Shown here: piece by piece, positions 7,582 to 15,783 of the stretch | How positions within the stretch are numbered: position 1 is the first letter of the stretch | Layout: each line of letters begins with the position of its first letter | Assembly: GCA_020027535.1 (NCBI GenBank) | Contig: JAHRAK010000067.1 | Coordinates: 1 to 41,394, forward strand | Direction of reading: 5' to 3' | DNA length: 41,394 nt | From: Nitrospirales bacterium | GTDB lineage: Bacteria; Nitrospirota; Nitrospiria; Nitrospirales; UBA8639 | The notes under the pieces: generated by a model | Told to the model about the DNA's origin: nothing | Seen by the model: only the letters and a program-made list of their open reading frames with translations | The model's database searches: none | Program-made: the position numbers and the translations under genes

Positions 7582-8016
7582 ATGGACGATGCGAAAGCTG
7601 CCATAAAGGCCAAACGTCTGAAGAAAAACATTAAGATTGCCGACGTCGCGAAAGCGGTAAAAAAGAGTCCGACCTTCGTGGCCGCCGCCTTAACCGGCAA
7701 TCATCGGTTGACGCCGAAGGAAGCGGCGACCGTCGGAAAACTGTTGGGCCTGGATCAGGAATCCACCGCCAGCTTGAGCCGGTTTCCGGTGCGGGATGAT
7801 TTTCCCAACATGAGTGATCCGTTCAAATATCGACTGCTCGAGGTCATCGGCGTCTATGGCGATGCCTTGCGGGATATGGCCAATGAGATGTTCGGAGACG
7901 GCATCATGAGCGCCATTGATTTCTCACTCGATATGGAAAAGGTCAAGGGAAGTCAGGGAGAAGATCGTTGCAAGATTACCCTCAACGGCAAGTGGCTCGA
8001 GTATAAAACCTTCTAG
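7582..8016 (+). CDS. cynS: cyanase (cyanate hydratase/lyase)
   Basis: Cytoplasmic enzyme, 144 residues, that converts cyanate and bicarbonate to ammonium/carbamate and CO2. The catalytic residues of the family are all present: R84, E87 and S110 correspond to E. coli R96, E99 and S122, with a constant offset of 12 (YRLLEVIGVYG and FGDGIMSAIDF). The N-terminal half is the usual helical, helix-turn-helix-like domain (KIADVAKAVKKSPTFVAAALTG). AAAGGAG precedes the ATG. It is the last gene of the transporter operon, so imported cyanate can feed ammonium supply; nitrite oxidisers are known to use cyanase this way. No separate beta-carbonic anhydrase (cynT) is beside it. Identity is firm. Confidence 0.96.
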   Translation: MDDAKAAIKAKRLKKNIKIADVAKAVKKSPTFVAAALTGNHRLTPKEAATVGKLLGLDQESTASLSRFPVRDDFPNMSDPFKYRLLEVIGVYGDALRDMANEMFGDGIMSAIDFSLDMEKVKGSQGEDRCKITLNGKWLEYKTF

Positions 8017-8170
8017 TATGATGCCACCTGCCCGGCAGGCGCCCTCTTTCATTCCTCCTCCTTGTTAAGGGGGCGCGCCTGCTTCCCTTCTTGTCTTTAC
8101 AGCCGCGCGATCTCCGCTATAGGTCGGGGACATGCCCTCCCCCTGTCATCCTTGCATGTGTTCACTCATT

Positions 8171-8196
8171 CCCTTCGACTGCGCTCAGGACAGGCG
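8171..8196. repeat. family B repeat (CCCTTCGACT..GCTCAGGACAGGCG)
   Basis: CCCTTCGACTGCGCTCAGGA then CAGGCG. Other copies: 11731-11773, 17388-17413, 18806-18831 and 26491-26514. Confidence 0.85.
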
Positions 8197-8220
8197 TTGA
8201 GACTTTTCACCGTCTCCTTT

Positions 8221-8290
8221 CTGTCATCCTCGACACTTGTCCCCGACATCCTTAATCGGGGATCCAGTTCTTTTTTATCGGGAATGACAG
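8221..8290. repeat. family A repeat pair
   Basis: CTGTCATCCTCGACACTTGT...AATCGGGGATCCAG followed by ATCGGGAATGACAG: two facing half-copies of family A. Confidence 0.8.
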
Positions 8291-8361
8291 AAGAGAGTTG
8301 TTTTTTCTTTGTCGTACGGAGCATGATGAGGTCTCCAGTCACTTTCAAAGGAGTTGTACCC

Positions 8362-8925
8362 ATGACCCAGCGTGTGAGACCGACCGCCTTCCTGCCTCTC
8401 GCCACCCTCAGCCTGGTGAGCCTGCTGGCTTTGGCTACCTCACTTCAGGCCGCCCCGCTTCAGGGCGTCGGGACGTTGCAATTCGGCATGACCCCCGCCG
8501 AAGTCGGGGCCTTGGCGGATTGCTCGAGTCAGACCGAATGCCTGTATGACCTCTTGGGAAAAAATCGCTACTTCACCTTAGGCTATGGGCCCGTCCGGAA
8601 TGGCCAGGACGCGCCCGCCGGGGCCCCGCCGGCCACCCTGAGTCACATCGATATTGAAATGGGCACCTATACGCAGGAATGGTTCCTGGAATTATTTGAG
8701 GTATTGGCCTCGCAATACCCCATTCAGCACGACCCCACCAACCAGGAACAGGCGGACTTTCAAGAGGGGCACGCCCAAGAGTTGGTGATTGGGTTTGCGG
8801 AGGGCTTTGTGCTGTTGAAGGTCGTGCGGCGCCCGTTCGGCAATATCATCATTCGCGTGGTGTACCAGGATGCCGCCCACGCTCAAGCCCAGCGAGACAA
8901 CTGGAACGCTACCGCCGCCCCTTAG
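8362..8925 (+). CDS. secreted protein of unknown function
   Basis: Not recognised beyond export. ATG at 8362 is chosen because AAAGGAG lies at 8347-8353 and the product begins with a classical signal peptide (MTQRVRPTAFLPLATLSLVS..LQAA, cleavage near residue 31). Mature part: about 156 residues, starting LQGVGTLQFGMTPAEVGALA, which resembles the short start motif of SmpA/OmlA-like envelope proteins. Two cysteines (DCSSQTECLYDLL) could form a disulfide. A likely periplasmic, mixed alpha/beta protein. It lies 15 bases before the SDR gene and may be co-transcribed with it. Confidence 0.75.
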   Translation: MTQRVRPTAFLPLATLSLVSLLALATSLQAAPLQGVGTLQFGMTPAEVGALADCSSQTECLYDLLGKNRYFTLGYGPVRNGQDAPAGAPPATLSHIDIEMGTYTQEWFLELFEVLASQYPIQHDPTNQEQADFQEGHAQELVIGFAEGFVLLKVVRRPFGNIIIRVVYQDAAHAQAQRDNWNATAAP

Positions 8926-8940
8926 CCGGACAGAAGAACC

Positions 8941-9777
8941 ATGACGAACCCTGACCACGGGTCTCCCGTCATCGAACGAACACACGTCAATCCTTTTGCC
9001 GTTCTGACCGGAGCCTCACGAGGGATCGGGGCTGAATATGCCCGCCTCCTCGCAAACCGGGGCTATGACCTGTTGCTGGTCTCCCGTGACGAAACGCGGC
9101 TCACACACCTTTCCCGTGAACTCGAGACGAACCACCGCATTCAAGCCCACGTGTTCATCGCCGATCTGGCCCAACCCGATGCCGCGCATCAATTATTCGT
9201 GGAAAGCCGGCAATACCGGCAGACCCCGGATATGCTGATCAATAACGCCGGCTTCGGATTGTACGGGGAATTCGTCTCTCACTCACTGCCGCGCATCCGG
9301 GAGATGCTTCATTTGCACGTTCAAACCGTGGTGGAAAGTATCCGGTTGTTTCTGCCGGGGATGATCGAGCGCGGCTCCGGGACCATTATCAACGTGGCCT
9401 CCATCGTCGGGCTGCTCCCCATTCCGTATTTCGCGGAATATGCCGCCACCAAGGCGTTTTTGGTGTCGTTTTCGGAAGCGTTGGCCGAGGAAGTGCGCGA
9501 GACCGGCGTGCTTATCCAAGCCTGTTGCCCCGGACAAACGGAGACCGATTTTCATGAATCTTCCGGCTTTCGTCCCCCTGGCCGTCTTCCCATGCAAACG
9601 GCTGACCAGGTTGCGCACGTGTCCCTGGCCGCGTTACGGAACAAGCATCCCGTGGTCACCATCGGCTGGCAAGGCCGGCTGACGGCGTTGGTGATAAAAT
9701 GGTTGCCACGGCGTTTCCTCATCAGAACTGCAGGGCGATTTATCCGGACGGCAGCGCGGTCAAGTCCCACTTCTTGA
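8941..9777 (+). CDS. short-chain dehydrogenase/reductase (SDR)
   Basis: A 278-residue cytoplasmic NAD(P)-dependent oxidoreductase of the classical SDR family. Seen: cofactor motif TGASRGIG (residues 23-30), LINNAGFG, catalytic serine in NVASIVG, and YxxxK as Y167/K171 (AEYAATKAF), then CCPGQTETDF. The arginine just after the glycine motif favours NADPH. The basic C-terminal tail (TALVIKWLPRRFLIRTAGRF) may associate with membrane. The substrate is unknown; members of this DltE/YqjQ-like group are often annotated only as SDR. The gene ends 18 bases inside the convergent SRAP gene. Confidence 0.9.
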   Translation: MTNPDHGSPVIERTHVNPFAVLTGASRGIGAEYARLLANRGYDLLLVSRDETRLTHLSRELETNHRIQAHVFIADLAQPDAAHQLFVESRQYRQTPDMLINNAGFGLYGEFVSHSLPRIREMLHLHVQTVVESIRLFLPGMIERGSGTIINVASIVGLLPIPYFAEYAATKAFLVSFSEALAEEVRETGVLIQACCPGQTETDFHESSGFRPPGRLPMQTADQVAHVSLAALRNKHPVVTIGWQGRLTALVIKWLPRRFLIRTAGRFIRTAARSSPTS

Positions 9778-10452
9778 CGGTTCGTCCAGAGCTTCGAGGC
9801 ACCGCGCGTCATCCACTCGTGGATCATTGACCCGCCTGCCGACCGGAACCGCGATCATGGCGTCTGCGGGGTAAGGCGTCAGGAACGGGACAAGACGAGT
9901 CGTATCCTGCAACCCGGAATCGAGCCACGGCTCATACACCCCGGGATGGACAATGACCGGCATCCGGTCATGAATCGAGGCCAGACGTTCGTTGGGCGTG
10001 GTGGTGAGGATCGCGCACGATTCTATGGTCTTCCCATCTTCACCATTCCACCGACTCCACAGCCCGGCAAACGCAAACGGGCGCCCATTTTTCAACCGAA
10101 TATAGTAGGGCTGCTTTCTTGCGCCTTCCCGTTTCCATTCATAGTAGCCGTCCGCCGGCACCAGACAGCGACGTTCTCGAAACGACTTTTGAAACGATGG
10201 CTTTTCCGCTACGGTTTCCGCCCTGGCATTGATGAGCTTCATCCCCATGGCGGGATCCCTGGCCCACGAGGGGATTAAGCCCCACCGCAGCATGATCGCT
10301 TCGCGTTGCCGTTCCCGGAACCCCGCTCTCACGCAGGCGACCCATTGGGAGGGCGCCACGTTATAGCGAGGCTCGAAGTCCGGGATTTCTTCGAGCCGAA
10401 ACTCCTCGACGACGACGTCCGGCCTGCACGTTAAGGTATACCGTCCGCACAT
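9760..10452 (-). CDS. SRAP/HMCES-family abasic-site processing protein (YedK-like)
   Basis: A 230-residue protein of the SOS-response-associated peptidase family. Members cross-link to abasic sites in single-stranded DNA through Cys2 and shield them. Key features are visible: MCGRYTL (Cys2 becomes N-terminal after Met removal), PRYNVAPSQ, RWGLIPSWA, INARAET, RCLVPADGYYEW (active-site Glu) and SIHDRMPVI (active-site His). Length is usual for the bacterial family. Its 3' end overlaps the convergent SDR gene by 18 bases, so the two transcripts are complementary there. No LexA-like operator was recognised upstream, where a family A repeat pair lies. Confidence 0.93.
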   Translation of the reverse strand: MCGRYTLTCRPDVVVEEFRLEEIPDFEPRYNVAPSQWVACVRAGFRERQREAIMLRWGLIPSWARDPAMGMKLINARAETVAEKPSFQKSFRERRCLVPADGYYEWKREGARKQPYYIRLKNGRPFAFAGLWSRWNGEDGKTIESCAILTTTPNERLASIHDRMPVIVHPGVYEPWLDSGLQDTTRLVPFLTPYPADAMIAVPVGRRVNDPRVDDARCLEALDEPSRSGT

Positions 10453-10534
10453 CCTGCTTGCACTCCGTGTGCATGGAAAAAAAGATCTCTCTCATATCGC
10501 GGGAGATTTGTCACGGCATGGAAATAACCCGAAT

Positions 10535-10666
10535 CTGTCATTCCCGACGTTAGTAATCGGGAATCCAGTGTCTTTTGTCTTTACGAACGAAGAAAAAAGA
10601 AAAGCCCTGGATCCTCTACTTGACTGGATCCCCGATCAAGTCGGGGACGAGCGTCGAGGATGACAG
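10535..10666. repeat. family A repeat pair, inverted
   Basis: CTGTCATTCCCGACG..TAATCGGGAATCCAG (10535-10568) faces CTGGATC...CTGGATCCCCGATCAAG..GAGGATGACAG (to 10666), separated by an A-rich spacer. Confidence 0.85.
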
Positions 10667-10679
10667 TTTGGATAGAGGG

Positions 10680-11150
10680 CTACTTCTCTTGCGTTCTGAA
10701 GTGCAGTCTGACCGTCAATTCTCCATCAATGGGATCGTCCCCGTTCATTTGGGGATCGAACGTCCATTGTTTGAGCGCTTGTACTCCGGCCAGATTGATT
10801 CGGCGATTTTTCGCGGGCACCAAAACCACGAGCGTGGTTTCCGCCGTTTTGCTGACGAGAATGCGGGCTTTCATCCAGTCATCGACAGCCTCTCCTTGTA
10901 ACTCCGGCGGCATGGTGGGCCACGGGGTGTACTTGGGAACCGGACCGAGCTGTTGATCTTTGTTCAGCCTGAGTCCATGCACGTGCACGGTTTCCAGGAC
11001 CTCCACCTGTTCGTCCTCCAAATGATCCAACTTATGGGTGGGATCGTCGACATGGCCATGGGTGGAATCACCGACTTGGCTCCATACAAACGGGGGGCTC
11101 ATGACCAACAAGGCACCGGCCATCACGAGAACCATCCGGACGTGCTTCAT
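10680..11150 (-). CDS. secreted protein with TonB-C-like domain
   Basis: A 156-residue product. The ATG at 11150 is chosen because AAGGAGG lies 8 bases upstream; a GTG at 11168 would place that site inside the gene. It begins with a cleavable signal peptide (MKHVRMVLVMAGALLVM..VWSQ). A His/Asp-rich stretch follows (STHGHVDDPTHKLDHLEDEQ), possibly metal-binding. The C-terminal part (KARILVSKTAET..INLAGVQALKQWTFDPQMNG..ELTVRLHF) resembles the TonB C-terminal domain, with the AxxALKQWTFxP motif. Unlike TonB it seems to lack a retained membrane anchor and a proline-rich spacer, so energy transduction is doubtful. It lies downstream of the LytS/LytTR pair in the same orientation, with a 186-base repeat-containing gap. 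Confidence 0.75.
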   Translation of the reverse strand: MKHVRMVLVMAGALLVMSPPFVWSQVGDSTHGHVDDPTHKLDHLEDEQVEVLETVHVHGLRLNKDQQLGPVPKYTPWPTMPPELQGEAVDDWMKARILVSKTAETTLVVLVPAKNRRINLAGVQALKQWTFDPQMNGDDPIDGELTVRLHFRTQEK

Positions 11151-11236
11151 CTTGCAAACCTCCTTCACCCTTCTCCATTCACGCGGAAACGGGAATCCAG
11201 TAATTTATGATCCTGTATCATTTCTCCCGGCTCTAC

Positions 11237-11321
11237 CTCCCCTTGCCCCTCCTTACAAAGGAGGGGAACTTAACGGCAGGCTCTACTTCCCCCTCACCCC
11301 AGCTCTCTCTCGGGGAGAGGG
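11237..11321. repeat. short palindromic repeats (CCCCTCC..GGAGGGG and family C)
   Basis: CCCCTCCTTACAAAGGAGGGG forms a hairpin at about 11246-11266, followed by a family C copy (CCCCCTCACCCCAGCTCTCT..GGGGAGAGGG, 11289-11321). A related TTACAAAGGGGAG piece lies near 18765. Confidence 0.75.
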
Positions 11322-11335
11322 AGGAAGAACACGCA

Positions 11336-12166
11336 TTACACGCGCAGAAGATGGCCGCGGAGTGCTCGAGACTGACTGCGGCTTACTCGTATTTGTTGCG
11401 TATTCGTCAAGGTCACAACATAGGATCCTCCCGGCATGGGAGTGATCTTCCTGATGGCCTCGACGTTGACCAAGGCTCCGCGACCGACTCGAAGAAACCG
11501 CTTGGGGTCCAGCTTGGCTTCCAATGTTTTCAAGCGATAGTTCATCGTATAGCGTTCCTTGCCAAGCGTGGTCACGTGCATCAACTCCCCTTCCGAGACC
11601 ACCGAGGCAATATGGTGAACGGGTAACAGATAAATATCGTCCTGTTTTCGAATGGGAAACCGGTCGATATACTGCCCCGCAAGCGCCGGCATTGGACGAT
11701 CCGCCGGTCCGGGCTGCTTGTCACGCCTGCCCTGCCTGTCCTGAGCGAAGTCGAAGGAAGCAGAGTCGAAGGGTTCCTGCTCTGCCAAGGCATCCCGTTC
11801 GAGTCGTTCATGGGCACGATCGATCGTTTTGCGGAGGCGGTCTCGATCAACGGGTTTGAGAAGGTAATCCAACGCTTCAATTTCAAAGGCACTTACGGCG
11901 TACTCATCAAACGCCGTGACAAAGGCCACCAGCGGGATTCGCCCGTGGCGCAAGGATCGGACGATGGACAGCCCATCCATCTCCGGCATTTGCAAATCGA
12001 GTAAGGCCAGATCGGGTTGCGTGTGTTCAATCAATCGAATGGCCTCTGTGCCGGTTTGGGCTTCCCCCACAATATCGACATCGTCAAATGATCGCAGCAT
12101 GGTCACAAGAAATTGCCTCGCCGGACGTTCATCATCAGCCACGATCACACGTAACGTCATGCTCAT
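11336..12166 (-). CDS. LytTR-family response regulator
   Basis: A 276-residue cytoplasmic transcription factor. Receiver domain residues 5-125: acidic pocket ADDE, phospho-acceptor D57 (LALLDLQMPEMDG) and K104 (LLKPVD). LytTR DNA-binding domain, residues ~170-276: IYLLPVHHIASVVSEGELMHV, KTLEAKLDPKRFLRVGRGALVNVEAI. The ATG overlaps the stop of the kinase gene (ATGA), so translation is coupled to its partner. The linker (residues ~133-150, FDSASFDFAQDRQGRRDK) is encoded by an in-frame family B repeat on the antisense strand, an insertion other LytTR regulators lack. The regulon is unknown; the nearest candidate is the TonB-C-like gene behind it. Confidence 0.93.
   Translation of the reverse strand: MSMTLRVIVADDERPARQFLVTMLRSFDDVDIVGEAQTGTEAIRLIEHTQPDLALLDLQMPEMDGLSIVRSLRHGRIPLVAFVTAFDEYAVSAFEIEALDYLLKPVDRDRLRKTIDRAHERLERDALAEQEPFDSASFDFAQDRQGRRDKQPGPADRPMPALAGQYIDRFPIRKQDDIYLLPVHHIASVVSEGELMHVTTLGKERYTMNYRLKTLEAKLDPKRFLRVGRGALVNVEAIRKITPMPGGSYVVTLTNTQQIRVSRSQSRALRGHLLRV
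11731..11773. repeat. family B repeat inside the response regulator gene
   Basis: CCTGTCCTGAGCGAAGTCGA at 11735 and a second partial GAGTCGAAGGG at 11764-11773 match the intergenic family B element. In the minus-strand gene it is read in frame as SFDFAQDRQG. Confidence 0.85.
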
Positions 12167-14178
12167 GCCAGTCGCTCTCCATGTCCCTGGTGAAGCGATG
12201 AGGCGCGCGTCGCCTCATGACCGTCAAGTGGAAGCAGGAGGTTCACGACCGTTCCATGCTCCGGGCTACTGTTGATGTCTACCGTTGCGCGTTCGTCATA
12301 GTGCAGCGACAACCGTTGTTTGATATTGGACAGCCCCAGCCCGGTTCCCCGGTCATTCCCATTGCGGACTGGCCCCGCTCCGCCCCCCGTATCCCATACC
12401 TGAAGGTGCAGCAGCGGGGAGGGACGCCGTTCCCGGCCATCGCCCGCTTCCTCAATCCAGGCCGTAATCCGGACCTGTCCCCCGCCGGCCGAGGGCTGAA
12501 CGCCGTGCTTGACGGCGTTCTCGACCAAGGGTTGTACGATCAACACGGGGATCGGCACTTCACGTACCGACTCCGGAATCTCGATATGGACCGTCAACCG
12601 ATCTTCGAAACGCATCTGCTCAATATCCAAATAGGCCTGTATTAAATCCATTTCGTGCCCTACGGTCGTAAATTCTTTGTCCAACCGCATTAACACGCTT
12701 CGCAAGAGGTCGGTCAATCGCATGAGCGTGTCAACGGCCTTTGCCGGAGACGTCTCTATCAAATAGCCGATCGTGGTGAGGGCATTGAAGAGGAAATGGG
12801 GATGCAATTGCGCGCGCAAAGCCCGCAATTCCGATTCGGTCGCCAACTTCTGTACTTCCTGTTCCCTAAAGGCTTGCGCACAGCGTTCATGTGTGACCCT
12901 CACCGTCGTAATACGTCGGGAAAGCAGATTCGCCAGTAATTCCAGGTGATACAAGTCATCCGATAAGAGCCTCCGCCCATGCAGGAGCGGCCCGATCCTG
13001 ATGAAATATTGGGGAGGATCGACTGTCGGGATATCCACGATGACGTCGGAGGCTTCACGTGTCGCGATCGGCTCTCTCGACGAGACCAGGGAACGATACG
13101 GTGGCCCTTCGCGCTTCCATTCCTGCGGCCCCACGGAAGACCATTCGATCTCCTCCGTGAAAAGCACATGTTTCAGCATCGCACAACATCGCTCCAGAAT
13201 GGCTTCCGGCGTGTCTCTTCGCATAATTTCCTGCGCCACGTCTTGTCGGAATTTTTCGTAATCCGGTCGTCGTAAGACCACCGTATCGACGACCCATGAC
13301 ACCCCTCGAGATAAATAGGGATAGAGCAACGCCGTCCCGATCCACAACCCGATCAGGGTTCCGTCCATGAACGGGCTCGGCTGCTCCGAACGAGACGCGA
13401 AGTACCCTCCCCCCAGCCCCACGTAAAGCCCCGTCGCCATGCCGACCAAGCCAATGAGCGAGAGCGCGCGCTTCAAAAAGATGTCTCCGAAGGCAAAACG
13501 GAAGTCCTGATACAAAATGGCTAAGGCCAAAGGCAATGAAGCGTGGTGCCCGATCAACTCCACCCACCACACATATTCGCCGGATTGATGGTGGCTGAAC
13601 GGTATCGCAGCCGCGGCAATCGCGGCCAGCGTCACAACCCCGGCGTGGTGATCCCACCCTTGCCGCCGGACGGTATCGGCCAGCACGACCACAAGCAGCA
13701 GGACAAAGCCCATGGCCAACAGAATCACCGCCTCGACCGCAACGACGGTTGTCCCCGGTATGACGGCCAGAGCATTGAACACTCCTGCTCCGGCGCTTAA
13801 CGCATACGCCCCCGCGAGCAGGATGTGCCGGTTCCACCTGCCGCCTTGACGCATGCCGGATTGCAGAAAGGAATGCACCACCACGGCCGGGAGAAACCCC
13901 AGGGCGGACAGCGCCGTCACTTGCAGAACGTGTTTCAGCCAATCGGGCGCCACGGCCGGAAGAAGAAACGAAGCCAGCCCGCCCACGTTCCATAGCAACC
14001 CCAATATGGCGGTCCACAGCGACAAGCGCCTTAACGGCGTCACCCGCCCCCCTTCCACGTTTCGCGAGACGGATGTCCGGGGCGTCTGCAACACCAGGAC
14101 CAGAATCATGGCGTAGAGAATCGCGCCCGTGATAAAACCTATGGGGTGCGCAATCAGGCTTACGGCAGTGTCCGTCAT
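12163..14178 (-). CDS. LytS-type membrane sensor histidine kinase
   Basis: A 671-residue kinase, partner of the LytTR regulator that it overlaps by 4 bases. The N-terminal ~300 residues hold eight or more hydrophobic segments (for example FITGAILYAMILVLVL and VVAVEAVILLAMGFVLLLVVV), likely an integral-membrane sensor of unknown ligand. A cytoplasmic stretch follows (DYEKFRQDVAQEIMRRDTPEAIL, GAF-like in position). The His_kinase domain has LRAQLHPHFLFNALTTIGYL with the phosphorylated His near residue 457. The ATPase N-box is QPLVENAVKHG near 548, and the G-box GTGLGLSNIKQRL near 620. Length is above the ~560 typical of LytS because of the long membrane part. Autokinase function is secure; the signal is not. 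Confidence 0.92.
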   Translation of the reverse strand: MTDTAVSLIAHPIGFITGAILYAMILVLVLQTPRTSVSRNVEGGRVTPLRRLSLWTAILGLLWNVGGLASFLLPAVAPDWLKHVLQVTALSALGFLPAVVVHSFLQSGMRQGGRWNRHILLAGAYALSAGAGVFNALAVIPGTTVVAVEAVILLAMGFVLLLVVVLADTVRRQGWDHHAGVVTLAAIAAAAIPFSHHQSGEYVWWVELIGHHASLPLALAILYQDFRFAFGDIFLKRALSLIGLVGMATGLYVGLGGGYFASRSEQPSPFMDGTLIGLWIGTALLYPYLSRGVSWVVDTVVLRRPDYEKFRQDVAQEIMRRDTPEAILERCCAMLKHVLFTEEIEWSSVGPQEWKREGPPYRSLVSSREPIATREASDVIVDIPTVDPPQYFIRIGPLLHGRRLLSDDLYHLELLANLLSRRITTVRVTHERCAQAFREQEVQKLATESELRALRAQLHPHFLFNALTTIGYLIETSPAKAVDTLMRLTDLLRSVLMRLDKEFTTVGHEMDLIQAYLDIEQMRFEDRLTVHIEIPESVREVPIPVLIVQPLVENAVKHGVQPSAGGGQVRITAWIEEAGDGRERRPSPLLHLQVWDTGGGAGPVRNGNDRGTGLGLSNIKQRLSLHYDERATVDINSSPEHGTVVNLLLPLDGHEATRASSLHQGHGERLA

Positions 14179-14386
14179 GTTCTTCGGCTTCCAAACACAA
14201 GGTTTGGGCCAGTATAGGGGACGTGCGAATTCACGGCAACGGATTCCACATGAACGGGGTTTTTATTCAGATAAGCGGTCGGTTCGTGCGCATCAAGAGT
14301 CACACGACTCCTCCGGCACGCAACACAATACGCAATCGGAGAAGTGGAAAGGCTCCCGCGCCTAGAGCGGATTCGTCATAACGCGT

Positions 14387-14794
14387 TCAGGGTTCCAGGC
14401 AGGCGGCGATCTTCGCGGCCAGCGTAGCGCCTTCGTCGAGAGACTTGACGTTCCACCCTATGCCCAAGCCTGATCCATCATCTTCTTTCGGGATGATGTG
14501 GAAGTGCACGTGCCCCACTGCCTGGTGAGCCGGGGCGCCATTATTTTGCAGGACGTTAAAATGCCTGGTCCCCGTGGCCTTCCGCACCGCACGGCACAGC
14601 CGCGGCAACACTCGACCGACGGCGGCGGCGGATTCATCCGACAGTTGATCCAACGTTTCAGCCGGCTCTTTCGGGATGACCAGGGTATGGCCGTAAGATA
14701 AGGGATAGATATCCAGGAAGGCCAGCACGTGCTCGTCTTCGTAGACTTTATGACACGGTATCTCGCCGTTCAGTATTTTTTGAAAGATCGTCAT
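14387..14794 (-). CDS. HIT-family hydrolase
   Basis: A 135-residue cytoplasmic nucleotide-binding protein of the HIT (histidine triad) family. The triad HVHFHII contains H95, H97 and H99, and FxKIxxGEIPxxKVYEDE and GHTLVIPKEP match the bacterial Hint/HinT group, which hydrolyses adenosine 5'-phosphoramidates and related adenylates. Length is usual. It is divergent from the YkgJ-type gene, with a 102-base shared promoter region. Between it and the kinase gene (14179-14386) nothing was recognised. Confidence 0.93.
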   Translation of the reverse strand: MTIFQKILNGEIPCHKVYEDEHVLAFLDIYPLSYGHTLVIPKEPAETLDQLSDESAAAVGRVLPRLCRAVRKATGTRHFNVLQNNGAPAHQAVGHVHFHIIPKEDDGSGLGIGWNVKSLDEGATLAAKIAACLEP

Positions 14795-14837
14795 CGCGCG
14801 CAGAATAAGCCAAACCCCTGAACCGAGGCAAGAGTCC

Positions 14838-14867
14838 TTGTGCCCTGCCGGAACATCGCGCTATAGT
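14838..14867 (+). promoter_or_regulatory. possible sigma-70 promoter for the YkgJ-type gene
   Basis: TTGTGC (14838-14843), 18-base spacer, TATAGT (14862-14867), 30 bases before the ATG. The -35 element is imperfect. Confidence 0.35.
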
Positions 14868-14896
14868 GAAAAACTGACTATCCGTGGTGCCATCCC

Positions 14897-15685
14897 ATGC
14901 CGAAGCAACAGAGTTCGTCAAAAACTCTTGATACCTTTCGTCTTTCTCTCCCCACCCCTGCCGGCGACCTCCAAGCCGAGATTTCCGTGCCGACAAGTTT
15001 CATTCCGGTGTCGGATATTGTTCCCTTGATGCGTTCCTTGGGAGAACAAGCCCTCAAACTCGAAGAAGAGAACCGCCAACGGGCAGGGCAAACGGTTTCC
15101 TGTAAAAAAGGGTGTGGCGCTTGTTGCCGCGTGCTGGTCCCGGTTTCTCCCCCGGAAGCCTTTACTCTCAAGAAACGGGTCGAGCAATTGCCCGCACCCC
15201 AACGAGACCGCTATCTTCATCGTCTTTCCAAGGTTAAGGACACTTTAGACGAGGCAGGCCTCCTTGGCCGGCTCGTGCAATTATCCGAAACCCGCACACA
15301 GTTGTCCGACGAGGATATGGAGCCCGTCAACCAAGCCTATTACGCCCAACGCCTGCCATGTGTCTTTCTCGAAGATGAATCGTGCAGCATTTACGAGTTT
15401 CGGCCCGCAGCATGCCGGGAATACCTTGTGACGTCCCCGGCTGAGTTCTGCCAGGACATGACGCAACCTGCCGTCAAACCTGTCTCCGTGCCGTTTCGCA
15501 TCGCCACGGTCTTAAGTCTGATGTGGGCGAAGCTTACCGGAGGCCCGGCACGATTGATTCCCCTCCCTGTTGCCCTGGATTGGGCGGACCGGCATGCCGA
15601 AGAAAACAAGTCGTATGAAACCGGGGGAACCTTGCTTGAAATGGGGCTGGAAAAAATTTTGGGATTTCTGCGTCAACGTTCCTAA
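14897..15685 (+). CDS. YkgJ/CxxCC-family metal- or Fe-S-cluster-binding protein
   Basis: A 262-residue cytoplasmic protein. Metal ligands: SCKKGCGACC (C69, C73, C76, C77) and a second group LPCVFLEDESCSIYEFRPAACREY near residues 155-178, the signature of the YkgJ family, whose biochemical role is not settled (zinc or iron-sulfur binding). The N-terminal 60 residues (LSLPTPAGDLQAEISVPT..) and the C-terminal tail exceed the minimal ~120-residue domain, as in the longer YkgJ-like proteins. It stands alone; a possible promoter lies just upstream. No function beyond metal binding can be assigned. Confidence 0.85.
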   Translation: MPKQQSSSKTLDTFRLSLPTPAGDLQAEISVPTSFIPVSDIVPLMRSLGEQALKLEEENRQRAGQTVSCKKGCGACCRVLVPVSPPEAFTLKKRVEQLPAPQRDRYLHRLSKVKDTLDEAGLLGRLVQLSETRTQLSDEDMEPVNQAYYAQRLPCVFLEDESCSIYEFRPAACREYLVTSPAEFCQDMTQPAVKPVSVPFRIATVLSLMWAKLTGGPARLIPLPVALDWADRHAEENKSYETGGTLLEMGLEKILGFLRQRS

Positions 15686-15708
15686 CCCGCCTTCCATCCT
15701 GATCCATC

Positions 15709-15736
15709 TTGACAAGCAAACGCGCGCTTATGATAG
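15709..15736 (+). promoter_or_regulatory. possible sigma-70 promoter for the gamma-glutamylcyclotransferase-like gene
   Basis: Perfect TTGACA (15709-15714) followed after 16 bases by TGATAG (15731-15736), about 48 bases before the ATG. Confidence 0.45.
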
Positions 15737-15783
15737 AAAGATATGTTTATCCACACACTTGACCGATACGAGGCTGATCACGC

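Larger units (their letters stand above)
8017..8361. other. repeat-filled intergenic region after cynS
   Basis: Contains a GGCAGGCGCCC-rich stretch, a family B repeat and a family A pair. An apparent upstream extension of the next gene through these repeats is not coding: the following gene has its own ribosome binding site and signal peptide. No clear T-run terminator was seen. Confidence 0.6.

Noticed and set aside
8062-8361. Upstream extension of the secreted-protein gene
   Set aside because: It translates repeat families A and B; the ribosome binding site and signal peptide place the start at 8362.
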